From an uncultured Solimonas sp. (lineage in GTDB: Bacteria; Pseudomonadota; Gammaproteobacteria; Nevskiales; Nevskiaceae): a stretch of 10,709 nt of DNA. The translations under genes were made by a program, and so were the position numbers. The stretch spans positions 1 to 10,709 of the forward strand of contig CAMLDZ010000106.1 in the NCBI GenBank assembly GCA_946478985.1. The letters are read 5' to 3'. Below, in pieces: positions 1 through 6,569 of the stretch; the first letter of the stretch is position 1, and every line of letters begins with the position of its first letter. The notes under the pieces are model-generated. The model was not told where the DNA came from and did not search any database. It saw nothing but the letters and a program-made list of their open reading frames with translations.

Positions 1-49
1 GGCCGCAAAGCGGGTGGCATCACAGCGGTGGCCATAGCGTTAACAGGCC

Positions 50-691
50 CTAGGACGCGATCCCCAGCTGTTGCTCCAGCGCCGCCAGCCGCGCTTCCAG
101 CGTGGCGACGCGTGCTTCCAGCTGTTCGACGCGGCCCGATTCGGCCTGGCTTGCGGCGCCGGGTGCCGGCAGCGGTTCCGAGACCGGCAGCACCTCGCCA
201 CCGCTGAGCAGATGTGCGAAACGCACCGCCGACTGTCCCGGTGCGCGCGGCAGCTGGCTGACGAGCGGCTGGGCGCGGTCGGCCAGATCGTTGATCGCCG
301 CGTGCACGCCGGCATCGTCACCCGGGCCGCCGATGCCGGCCGCATTGGCGCGCAATTCGGCCAGCGTCTGCGGACCGCGCAGGATCAGCGTCACCAGCAC
401 TGCCTGCGTGTGCGGCTTGAGCAGCAGCTGGTGCAGGAACTGGTGCCGCCACTTCTGCGCGCGGGCACTGAAACTGTCGCGCACCACCAGTTTGAGTTCC
501 TCCAGCCGGTTGAGCGCGGCGCCGATCTCGCCTTCGCTGAGATTCATCACCGGATGCCGCGAGGTCTTCTGGTTGGCGGCGACCAGGATCGCGTTGACCG
601 TCATCGGGTAGTACTGCGGCAGGGCGATCGATTTTTCGACCAGTGCGGCGATCACGCGGGCTTCGACAGGGTTCAGCAGCAGGGCGGACAT
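50..691 (-). CDS. yceH: YceH/DUF480 family protein
   Basis: The 213-aa product matches the YceH (DUF480) family in both length and sequence. The start LLNPVEARVIAALVEK, then the YPMTVNAILVAANQKTSRHPVM stretch at about residues 29-50, and the EIGAALNRLEELKLV segment are the family's N-terminal winged-helix signature. A second winged-helix-like part follows (HTQAVLVTLILRGPQTLAELR, about 93-113). The last 30 residues (VEQLEARVATLEARLAALEQQL) form a clear leucine-rich heptad coiled coil, a usual tail of the family. It is predicted to be cytoplasmic and no enzyme motif is seen; the molecular role of the family is not established. The ATG start has only a weak ribosome binding site, but conserved sequence begins within five residues of it. 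The gene lies 66 nt downstream of the DUF2062 gene on the same strand, so it may be the last gene of the operon or separate. Family call is firm, function unknown. Confidence 0.9.
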   Translation of the reverse strand: MSALLLNPVEARVIAALVEKSIALPQYYPMTVNAILVAANQKTSRHPVMNLSEGEIGAALNRLEELKLVVRDSFSARAQKWRHQFLHQLLLKPHTQAVLVTLILRGPQTLAELRANAAGIGGPGDDAGVHAAINDLADRAQPLVSQLPRAPGQSAVRFAHLLSGGEVLPVSEPLPAPGAASQAESGRVEQLEARVATLEARLAALEQQLGIAS

Positions 692-757
692 CAGCGGACC
701 ATCAGACGAGCAAGCGGACGCGCATCGTAGGCGCTCGGCTGCACTGCCGCCAGCGGT

Positions 758-1279
758 TCAAGGTCTGCCACGCCCGATCGCCGCAGCCTGCAGCGGCTGG
801 CGCCAGACGCGCCGTGCCAGCCGGCGCAGCAGCGGCTTGAGCAGTGCGTACAGCAGCAGCACCAGAAACGGCGCCAGCAGCAGCCAGACGGCGACGCCGT
901 AGAGCCCGACCTTGCCGTAGTCGGCGAAGAACTGCAGCGGCCCGGCGTGGAAGCGCTGCACCAGTTCGTCGACGGAAAAGATCGGCACATGCGGCTGGCC
1001 GAACAGCGTCTCGCCGGCGCGATAGAACGGCAGCAGCAAGGCCAGCTGCAGCGGCGTCATCAGGTAGTTGGCGAGCTGGATCAGCGGCTGGTTGAGCCGC
1101 AGCAGCATCGCCACCAGCGCGCACAGGCCGGTGGTGGCGCCGAAGATCGGGAAGATGCTGATCACCGCGGCCAGCGCCACCGTCAGCGCGATCTGCTCCG
1201 GTGTCATGCCCTGGCGCAGCTGTGCCACCAGCACCGGCAGCACGCGCCGGCGCAGCCAGCCACCGGTGCCGGCGTTCAT
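758..1279 (-). CDS. DUF2062 domain membrane protein
   Basis: This is a 173-aa product. The segment TPEQIALTVALAAVISIFPIFGATTGLCALVAMLLRLNQPLIQLANYLMTP (about residues 26-76, in pieces) has the DUF2062 hallmarks: a T-P-E-x-I-A start, a small-residue-rich helix with the G-x-T/F-P-x-x-G pattern, then the N-x-P...N-x-x-x-T/M-P run. A third hydrophobic stretch (VGLYGVAVWLLLAPFLVLLLYALL) precedes a basic, Arg-rich C-terminus, so an inner-membrane protein with about three to four helices and a positive cytoplasmic tail is predicted. The function of DUF2062 is unknown. The chosen ATG overlaps the stop of the DUF1475-like gene in an ATGA arrangement, implying translational coupling. The longer reading frame reaching 1627 is only run-through over the upstream gene. 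Being coupled to a lipid-modification operon suggests an envelope role, which is inference. Confidence 0.85.
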   Translation of the reverse strand: MNAGTGGWLRRRVLPVLVAQLRQGMTPEQIALTVALAAVISIFPIFGATTGLCALVAMLLRLNQPLIQLANYLMTPLQLALLLPFYRAGETLFGQPHVPIFSVDELVQRFHAGPLQFFADYGKVGLYGVAVWLLLAPFLVLLLYALLKPLLRRLARRVWRQPLQAAAIGRGRP

Positions 1280-1683
1280 ACCGCCGGCGGCCGCTTCGTC
1301 CGCGATCGGCGCGCCGGCTGCCGGCGCAGCAGCAGCTCGCCGACCCGCGCCGTCTTCGGCAGCTTCCACAGCTGGATCAGCAGATAGCTCGCCATCGCGA
1401 TGTTGCCGAGCGCGAAGATCAGCAGCAGCCAGATGATGCGGCCGGTCAGCGACGGTGTGCGGTAGGCGACCCATAACCAGAAGGTGAAGAAGGCGAGATA
1501 GGTATCGGTGAGGGTGGCGATGAACCAGGGGTGCATCACCAGCTCGCGCGGCGTCTGCCAGACCGGCAGCTGCAGCGAGGCCCAGATTGTGACACCGACG
1601 ATCGTCAGCAGCACCAGCGAAAAACACAGGCGCAGCAGCGGGATGCGCAGCGCGCGATGCGCAGGTTTGGTTTCGGTGCTCAT
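1276..1683 (-). CDS. Small membrane protein, DUF1475-like
   Basis: This 135-aa product has three clear hydrophobic helices: LRLCFSLVLLTIVGVTIWASL (about 17-37), WFIATLTDTYLAFFTFWLWVAY (53-74) and IIWLLLIFALGNIAMASYLLIQLW (83-106). A basic tail follows (LLLRRQPARRSRTKR). The T-x-W-A-S-L motif in helix 1, the D-x-Y-x-x-F-x-T-F-x-x-W-V-A motif in helix 2 and the L-G-N-I-A-M-A-x-Y motif in helix 3 resemble bacterial DUF1475 proteins as I remember them; no enzymatic function is known. The start is fixed by a TGATG junction with the upstream methyltransferase stop, and its own stop overlaps the DUF2062 start (ATGA). This points to a co-translated membrane partner or accessory of the lipid-modification genes. 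The protein nature is secure; the family name is less so because it rests on recall of the motif pattern. Confidence 0.75.
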   Translation of the reverse strand: MSTETKPAHRALRIPLLRLCFSLVLLTIVGVTIWASLQLPVWQTPRELVMHPWFIATLTDTYLAFFTFWLWVAYRTPSLTGRIIWLLLIFALGNIAMASYLLIQLWKLPKTARVGELLLRRQPARRSRTKRPPAV

Positions 1684-2927
1684 CAGTCGCGGTGCAGCGT
1701 GAGGTGCATGAGATCGATGCTGCCGACGCGGAAGCCGCATTCGCAGTACGCCAGGTAATAGCGCCACAGGCGCAGGAAGCGTGCGTCGAACTGCGCGACC
1801 ACTGCCTCGCGCGCGGCCATCACCTGGCGGTGCCAGATCGCCAGCGTGTCGGCGTAGTCGCCGGCGTAGAACTGCGGGTCTTCCGGGCGCAGGCCGGCGG
1901 CCAGCGCCAGATCCTGGAAGTGTCCGGGCGGGCACAGCATGCCACCGGGGAAGATGTATTTCTGGATGAAATCGCGCTTGCGCCGGTACTGCTCGAAGAT
2001 CGCCGGGCTGATGGTGATGCCCTGGATCGCCGCACGGCCGCCGGGCTTGAGCGCGCCGCGAATCGCCGCAAAGTAGGTCGGCCACCACTGCTCGCCGACC
2101 GCCTCGTACATCTCGATCGAGACGACGCGGTCGTACTGCTGCTGCACGTCGCGGTAGTCGCGCAGCTCGAAGTGCACGCGGTCGGCAACGCCGGCGGCGA
2201 CAGCGCGTGCCTGCGCCTCGGCAAGCTGTTCGGCCGACAGGGTGATCGAATGGACGCGGCAGCCGTGGGTCTGCGCCGCCCAGATCGCGAAGCCGCCCCA
2301 GCCGGAGCCGATTTCGAGCAGATGATGCTCGGGCTTCAGCTGCAGGCGCTCCGCCATCAGGGCGAACTTGCGGCGCTGCGCATCGGCCAGGGTCTCGCTG
2401 CGCGAGCGGTCGAACACCGCCGACGAATAGGCCAGCGTCTCGTCGAGCCAGAGCTTGTAGAAGGCGTTGCCGATGTCGTAGTGATGGGCGATGTTGTCGC
2501 GTGCGCCGCGACGCGTGTTGGCGCGCAGGCGGTGGCGCAACCAGCCGTACAGGCGGCCGACCCAGTTCTTCTCGTACGGGCCACGGTAATGCGGCTCGTT
2601 GAGGTAGAGCACCATCAGCAGGCTGCACAGATCCGGCGTGTCCCAGCAGCCGTCCAGATACGCCTCGCCGAAGCCGACCTCGCCGCCGCGCAGCACGTGC
2701 CGCAGCAGGCCCATCGAGTGGATCTGCAGCACCCCATGCGGGCCGGATTCGCTGCCCGCGAAGTGGTGCAGCTCGCCGTCCGGCAGCCGCAGGTCGAGGC
2801 TGCCGACGCGCAGGCCGCGCAGCATGTACAGCATCAGCCGCAGCTGCAGTCCCTGCCGGCGACGCTTCGCTGCTGACAGGCCGCCATCGGCGCCGGCGAA
2901 TTCGTGCTGCGTCTCGGTCTCGCTCAT
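1683..2927 (-). CDS. Cyclopropane-fatty-acid-synthase-like SAM methyltransferase
   Basis: This 414-aa enzyme belongs to the COG2230 Cfa family, which transfers a methylene or methyl group from S-adenosylmethionine to the double bond of acyl chains in membrane phospholipids. The N-terminal lipid-binding part covers about 30-140. The catalytic Rossmann part has HHYDIGNAFYKLWLDETLAYSSAVF (148-172), SAM motif LEIGSGWGG (204-212), SIEMYEAVGE (270-279), FIQKYIFPGG (320-329) and CGFRVGSIDLMHL near the end. Against E. coli Cfa (aligned from memory), Glu239, Ile268 and Tyr317 appear kept as E275, I304 and Y358. The bicarbonate ligands Cys139 and His266 correspond to S169 and Q302, so the product may differ from a simple cyclopropane. 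The start is chosen at the ATG 6-7 nt after AGGAGA; the frame upstream of it looks non-coding. It lies 55 nt after the DUF1365 gene. I withhold the name cfa because of the substitutions. Confidence 0.9.
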   Translation of the reverse strand: MSETETQHEFAGADGGLSAAKRRRQGLQLRLMLYMLRGLRVGSLDLRLPDGELHHFAGSESGPHGVLQIHSMGLLRHVLRGGEVGFGEAYLDGCWDTPDLCSLLMVLYLNEPHYRGPYEKNWVGRLYGWLRHRLRANTRRGARDNIAHHYDIGNAFYKLWLDETLAYSSAVFDRSRSETLADAQRRKFALMAERLQLKPEHHLLEIGSGWGGFAIWAAQTHGCRVHSITLSAEQLAEAQARAVAAGVADRVHFELRDYRDVQQQYDRVVSIEMYEAVGEQWWPTYFAAIRGALKPGGRAAIQGITISPAIFEQYRRKRDFIQKYIFPGGMLCPPGHFQDLALAAGLRPEDPQFYAGDYADTLAIWHRQVMAAREAVVAQFDARFLRLWRYYLAYCECGFRVGSIDLMHLTLHRD

Positions 2928-2931
2928 CCCC

Positions 2932-2938
2932 GTCTCCT
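2932..2938 (-). promoter_or_regulatory. Ribosome binding site of the methyltransferase gene
   Basis: On the minus strand AGGAGA lies six to seven bases before the ATG at 2927. It is the best Shine-Dalgarno match in the operon. It decides the start of the methyltransferase against an in-frame upstream ATG at 3032, whose 35 extra residues are Arg-rich and unlike the family. Confidence 0.65.
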
Positions 2939-2982
2939 GATTGCGGCATGCGTCATGGCGCCTGCCTTCCCTGTTCACGGCT

Positions 2983-3759
2983 TCAACTGCTCGGCCACTG
3001 CGGCGGCGCCGGCTTGCCATGGAAGCGGCCACCGCGCAGCCAGATCTTCAGTGCCTGCCAGTGGATCGCCGCCACCACCTTGAACGCCTGCAGCGGCATC
3101 GCCAGCACCTGCCGCAGCAACGCGGCGTCGTCGAGCGCGATGCGGCGCCCGGCGACCGCCGTGTCGATCTGCGTGGTACCGCGGCCGTCGTGGCCGACGA
3201 TGCTCACGCGCAGCTGCTCGCCTGGCGCGTCCAGCACGAAGCGGTAATGGCCGCTGCGATCGAAGAACGGCGAGACATGGAAGCACTTGGCCTTGTCCGG
3301 CATCACTCCATACGGCAGCGGCGCGCCGCCGGATGCAAGCACGTAGCTGTGCGCCTCGCCGAAGGTGTTGCGGACCTCGGCGATCACCGCGCGCAAGGAG
3401 CCGTCGGCGTGCTCGCAGTACCACAGGCTGATCGGGTTGAAGACGCGGCCAAGCACGCGCGGAAATGCCAGCAGGCGGATGCGGCCACCGTCGAGCGCGA
3501 TGCCGTGCGCGTGCAGCGTGTGCTCGGCCCAGGCGCGCAGGCCGCGGCCGTCGCCATGGTCGCGCGCGTGCAGCGACAGCAGGTTGAAGCGGTTCACCGA
3601 GAACCACCGCAAGCGCTGCGCCAGCGCATCGACGCGGTCGACGTCGACCAGCAGATAGAACACGCGGTAGACGAAGCGATAGTGCGGCGGCGCCCGGCGC
3701 GCATGCATGACGCGCGCCGCATAGAGGCAGCCGTCGCCGCCTTCGTCCGCCGTGCTCAC
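2983..3759 (-). CDS. DUF1365 family protein
   Basis: This is a 258-aa protein of the DUF1365 (COG3496) family, an uncharacterised family that nearly always sits between a COG2907 flavoprotein and a Cfa-like methyltransferase. Family motifs are complete: CLYAARVMHARR (11-22), HYRFVYRVFYLLVDVD (26-41), FPRVLGRVFNPISLWYC (99-115), VRNTFGEAHSYV (129-140), KCFHVSPFF (158-166) and the C-terminal PLQAFKVVAAIHWQALKIWLRG (222-243). The last is an amphipathic stretch that could associate with membrane. The start is taken as GTG at 3759, giving a GTGA overlap with the flavoprotein stop and placing the conserved block ten residues in. The in-frame ATG at 3870 would add an Arg-rich extension lying inside the flavoprotein gene, and the ATG at 3708 would remove the conserved block. 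The activity is unproven; a role in acyl-chain modification with its two neighbours is inferred from the constant gene association. Confidence 0.92.
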   Translation of the reverse strand: MSTADEGGDGCLYAARVMHARRAPPHYRFVYRVFYLLVDVDRVDALAQRLRWFSVNRFNLLSLHARDHGDGRGLRAWAEHTLHAHGIALDGGRIRLLAFPRVLGRVFNPISLWYCEHADGSLRAVIAEVRNTFGEAHSYVLASGGAPLPYGVMPDKAKCFHVSPFFDRSGHYRFVLDAPGEQLRVSIVGHDGRGTTQIDTAVAGRRIALDDAALLRQVLAMPLQAFKVVAAIHWQALKIWLRGGRFHGKPAPPQWPSS

Positions 3760-5057
3760 AGTTGCGCCCAGGCCGGCAGGCAGTCGCGGTCGATGCCGGC
3801 CACGCAGCGCAGGCCGGACTTGAGGCCGTCCTCGTGGAAGCCGTAGCCGTTCCAGGCACCGGCCCACCACAGCCCGCCGCGGCCCTGCAGGCTGGCGAGC
3901 CGTGCGTGGGTCATCACGCTGGCCGGACCGTAATGCGGGTGGTGGTAGACGGTGTCGAGCAGGATGCGCTCGGCCGCGATCGGCCGTTCCGGATTCAGCG
4001 TCACCAGGTACTGCGTGTCGCCGCCGATGCCCTGCAGCAGGTTCATCCAGTAGGTGCCGGAGATCGGCCGCTCATGGATTTCGCGCGGCCAGTCCTCGCG
4101 GCGGAAGTCGACGGCGTCGTTGAGGTAGTTCCACGCCGCCCAGGCGCGGCGGCGGCGCGGCATGCTGCGCAGGTCGGTGTGCAGCACCACGCGGCTGGCG
4201 TTGTAGGGGATGCCGCCGAGCACGCTGCGCTCGTCGTCGCGCGCATCGGCGAGCAGTTGCAGCGCCTGATCGGAATGGGTGGCGCAGACCACGTGCGCGT
4301 AGCGCTGCGTCTGGTCGCCGCAGCGTACCTCCACGCCGCCGTCGACGCGGCGCAAGGACTCGACTCGCGCCGACCGCCGCAGCTGGCCGCGATAGCGCGC
4401 CATCAGCTTGTGCACGTACTGGTGGCTGCCGCCGATCACGGTGCGCCAGGTCGGCTGCTGCGTGGCGGTGAACAGCGAGTGCGCGTCGAAGAAGCGCATG
4501 AAGTCGGCCGCCGGATACTCGGCGGCCAGACGCGGCGAGCAGCTCCAGATCAAGCCGGCCATCGGCAACAGGTAGCGCGCCGACAACTCCGGCGAGAAGC
4601 CGGCGCCATGCAGGAATTCGCCGAGGCTGCCGGCCGGCAGGGTGCCGGCGCGCAGCAGCCGATTGCAGTGCGCATTGAGGCGCAGGATGTCGCAGAGCAG
4701 CCGCCAGTGCGCCGGCCGCAGCAGGTTGGACGGCTGCGCGAACACCGTGAACAGCTTGTCGCTGCCCTTCCACTCGTAGGCTCCGTTGCCGAGCGACACG
4801 CCGAACGACATATCGGTGGCACGGGTCGCCACCTCCAGCTCCGCGAACAGCGCCGTCAGGTTCGGATAGTTGATGCCGTTGAAGACGATCCAGCCGGTAT
4901 CGACCGGCTGCTCGCCGCTGGCGGTCGGCACCCGCACCGTGTGCGTATGGCCGCCGATGCGGCTGTCCTGCTCGTACAGCGTGACCGCGTGGCGCTGCGC
5001 CAGGAAGTGCGCCGCCGCAAGGCCGGAGATGCCGGAACCGATGACCGCGATGTCCAT
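3756..5057 (-). CDS. FAD/NAD(P)-binding amine-oxidase-like protein (COG2907)
   Basis: This is a 433-aa flavoprotein. The N-terminal dinucleotide fold is textbook: MDIAVIGSGISGLAAAHFL gives GxGxxG at G7, G9 and G12. The acidic residue ending the second strand is E29 (LYEQ), and RIGGHTHTV (33-41) is the second FAD motif of amine-oxidase and desaturase-type enzymes. The segment DTGWIVFNGINYPNL is typical of COG2907, and the C-terminal GLWWAGAWNGYGFHEDGLKSG provides the FAD-closing motif. The substrate is unknown; relatives linked with DUF1365 and Cfa-like genes are thought to oxidise or desaturate membrane acyl chains. The start is the ATG just before the Rossmann strand; the open frame further upstream (to 5330) is low-complexity and lies within tesA. 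A weak GAGGG is found 11 nt upstream. It is the first gene of the tight operon, 79 nt after tesA, and overlaps the DUF1365 start by four bases. Confidence 0.92.
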   Translation of the reverse strand: MDIAVIGSGISGLAAAHFLAQRHAVTLYEQDSRIGGHTHTVRVPTASGEQPVDTGWIVFNGINYPNLTALFAELEVATRATDMSFGVSLGNGAYEWKGSDKLFTVFAQPSNLLRPAHWRLLCDILRLNAHCNRLLRAGTLPAGSLGEFLHGAGFSPELSARYLLPMAGLIWSCSPRLAAEYPAADFMRFFDAHSLFTATQQPTWRTVIGGSHQYVHKLMARYRGQLRRSARVESLRRVDGGVEVRCGDQTQRYAHVVCATHSDQALQLLADARDDERSVLGGIPYNASRVVLHTDLRSMPRRRRAWAAWNYLNDAVDFRREDWPREIHERPISGTYWMNLLQGIGGDTQYLVTLNPERPIAAERILLDTVYHHPHYGPASVMTHARLASLQGRGGLWWAGAWNGYGFHEDGLKSGLRCVAGIDRDCLPAWAQL

Positions 5058-5087
5058 GGAAACGCATACCCTCGTCTTTGCTCCTCT

Positions 5088-5115
5088 GTACGCGGCAATG
5101 CGTACGGCGGATGCA
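5088..5115 (-). promoter_or_regulatory. Candidate regulated promoter with dyad operator
   Basis: The 79-nt gap between tesA and the flavoprotein gene contains a perfect inverted repeat, GTACGC-N6-GCGTAC, at 5088-5105. On the minus strand it is preceded by TTGCATCC and its right arm runs into TACAGA. Two readings are possible. One is a MerR-type promoter: TTGCAT, a 20-nt spacer, then TACAGA, with the dyad lying in the long spacer. The other is an ECF-sigma-type promoter: TGCATCC, a 16-nt spacer, then CGTA, like sigma factors that control similar lipid and photo-oxidative-stress genes. The dyad is seen directly; the promoter type is inference. Confidence 0.4.
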
Positions 5116-5136
5116 AGGGTTTGCGATGTGAACCCC

Positions 5137-5811
5137 TCAGCGGCGCGCGACACGCTCCAGCGTCGGCCACACACCATCGAGCAGCTTGCCCTGCACGGCA
5201 GCGCGCGGATGGATGCCATCGTCCTGGAAAGCGTCCGGATCGGTGGCGATCGGCGCCAGGAAGAACGGCGTGCACGGCACGCCGTTCTTGTCGGCGATCG
5301 CGGCGAAGCTGGCGGTGAACGGACCCACATAGGCCTCGCCGTAATTGGACGGCAGGCGCATTTCGAACAGCACCGGCGTGGCGCCGGCGGCCTTGCTCAG
5401 GCTGACCATCTTCTGCAGGTGCTCGCGCAGCTGCGCGACCGGCAGGGCGCGCAGGCCGTCGTTGCCACCGAGTTCGATCAGAACCACTTTCGGCTTGTGG
5501 CGGTCCAACAGCGCGGGCAGTCGCGCCAGCCCGCCGGCGGTGGTCTCGCCGCTGATGCTGGCGTTGACGACGCGTGCGGGATAGCCTCGTTCGTCGAGGC
5601 GCTTCTGCAGCAAAGCAACCCACCCTTGAGACGGCGTGATGCCGAACGCGGCGCTGAGGCTGTCGCCCAGCACCAGCCATACCGGTGCCGTCCGCGCGGA
5701 CGCCTCGGCCGCCTGCAGCAGCGGCGCCAGCAGCAGCAGCGATGCGCCGGCACCGGCGCACAGCAGGCGACGGCGCGCGGGGCTCAGGGGCCTGTCGATG
5801 AAAGATCTCAT
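5137..5811 (-). CDS. tesA: SGNH/GDSL esterase, TesA-type (thioesterase/lysophospholipase)
   Basis: This 224-aa exported hydrolase matches E. coli TesA (acyl-CoA thioesterase I / protease I / lysophospholipase L1). All four SGNH blocks are present: GDS with nucleophile Ser51 (LVLGDSLSAAFGI), Gly88 (SISGETT), Asn117 (ELGGND) and Asp198/His201 (DDGIHP). The RLPSNYG segment (152-158) is also typical. The N-terminus has a basic region ending ARRRLLCAG and a hydrophobic core GASLLLLAPLLQA with likely cleavage near AEA (about residue 37), so the protein is periplasmic; RRR-LL could even suit the Tat route. The start is ATG at 5811 because it gives a normal signal peptide. The frame is open to 5907, but that would intrude on the divergent ABC gene. 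Only 28 nt separate it from the ybbA ATG, the tesA/ybbA divergent pair known from E. coli. The specific substrate is not certain. Confidence 0.92.
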   Translation of the reverse strand: MRSFIDRPLSPARRRLLCAGAGASLLLLAPLLQAAEASARTAPVWLVLGDSLSAAFGITPSQGWVALLQKRLDERGYPARVVNASISGETTAGGLARLPALLDRHKPKVVLIELGGNDGLRALPVAQLREHLQKMVSLSKAAGATPVLFEMRLPSNYGEAYVGPFTASFAAIADKNGVPCTPFFLAPIATDPDAFQDDGIHPRAAVQGKLLDGVWPTLERVARR

Positions 5812-5839
5812 CTCGATGTCATGAACCGGGTTGTCAGTG

Positions 5840-6541
5840 ATGAAAGCGGAAGAGGCTTTGAACGTCGCAAAAGTTCCGGCAGCGGTCGCGGTGCGCGGCG
5901 TCGGCAAAGAGGTTAGCAGCGGCGGTCAGCCGCTGACGATTCTCGACGGCATCGATCTCGACATCGCCGCCGGCGAGACGCTGGCCATCGTCGGCAGCAG
6001 CGGCTCCGGCAAGACCACGCTGCTGTCGCTGCTGGCGGGCCTGGACCAGCCGACGCGCGGCAGCATCGCGCTCGACGGCACGCCACTGGAAGGGCTGGAC
6101 GAGGATGCCCGCGCGGCGCTGCGCGCCGGCCGGGTCGGCTTCGTGTTCCAGTCGTTCCAGCTGCTGGCCGGCTTCACCGCGCTGGAGAACGTCATGCTGC
6201 CGGCCGAGCTGGGCGGCTTTGCCGATGCCGAGGCGCGCGCGCGTGCGGCGCTGGAGCGTGTGGGCCTGGCGGCGCGGCTCGGCCACTACCCGCAGCAACT
6301 GTCCGGCGGCGAGCAGCAGCGCGTGGCGCTGGCGCGCGCCTTTTGCGGCGAGCCGAAGATCCTGTTCGCCGACGAGCCGACCGGCAATCTCGACAGCGTC
6401 ACCGGCGAGAAGATCGTCGAGCTGCTGTTCGAGCTGAACCGTGCACGCGGCACGACGCTGGTGCTGGTCACCCATGATGCGCGGCTTGCCGCGCGCTGCG
6501 GCCGCCGCATCACGCTGGCCGGCGGCCGCCTGCAGCCGTGA
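5840..6541 (+). CDS. ybbA: ABC transporter ATP-binding protein, YbbA/LolD type
   Basis: This 233-aa ATPase has all ABC motifs: Walker A GSSGSGKT (52-59), Q-loop Gln104 (FVFQSF), signature LSGGEQQRVALARA (154-167), Walker B ILFADE (174-179), D-loop NLD and switch His212 (VTHD). The sequence aligns by eye with E. coli YbbA through ILDGIDL, LAGLD, LENVMLPAEL and TTLVLVTHD. It should power an FtsX-type permease in the inner membrane; the natural partner is the 832-aa permease gene at 7771, though an opposite-strand gene intervenes. The start is uncertain. The ATG at 5840 lacks a good ribosome binding site; TTG at 5831 and TTG at 5858 (the latter just after a purine-rich AAGAGG) are in frame, and a stop at 5822-5824 closes the frame upstream. 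The function of the YbbA/YbbP system is not well established; suggestions include extrusion of envelope lipids or enzymes linked with TesA. Confidence 0.93.
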   Translation: MKAEEALNVAKVPAAVAVRGVGKEVSSGGQPLTILDGIDLDIAAGETLAIVGSSGSGKTTLLSLLAGLDQPTRGSIALDGTPLEGLDEDARAALRAGRVGFVFQSFQLLAGFTALENVMLPAELGGFADAEARARAALERVGLAARLGHYPQQLSGGEQQRVALARAFCGEPKILFADEPTGNLDSVTGEKIVELLFELNRARGTTLVLVTHDARLAARCGRRITLAGGRLQP

Positions 6542-6546
6542 GACCG

Positions 6547-6569
6547 GCAGCCGCCTCAGTCGAGGCTGC
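6547..6569. terminator. Weak stem-loop at the convergent ybbA / acyltransferase ends
   Basis: The two stop codons are only 14 nt apart. The junction can fold as GCAGCC (6547-6552) with GGCTGC (6564-6569), or as GCCTC with GAGGC around an AGTC loop. There is no T-tract, so this is at best a weak shared terminator. Confidence 0.2.

Noticed and set aside
1..49. Possible end of another gene at the left edge
   Set aside because: Short open stretches end in stops at 37 and 51 on the plus strand, but under 20 codons are visible and nothing is recognisable; no strand can be favoured.
1692..2876. Plus-strand open frame of 394 codons opposite the methyltransferase
   Set aside because: No family resemblance; composition reflects the complement of GC-rich coding sequence.
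5117..5135. GGGTT...AACCC stem after the tesA stop as a terminator
   Set aside because: Only five pairs with a nine-base loop and no T-run; too weak to call, and it overlaps the candidate promoter region of the next gene.
3762..5318. Long plus-strand open frame (518 codons) opposite the flavoprotein gene
   Set aside because: It is a GC-rich antisense shadow: the product is rich in R, A, Q and H without recognisable motifs, while the minus strand encodes a clear FAD protein in the same place.
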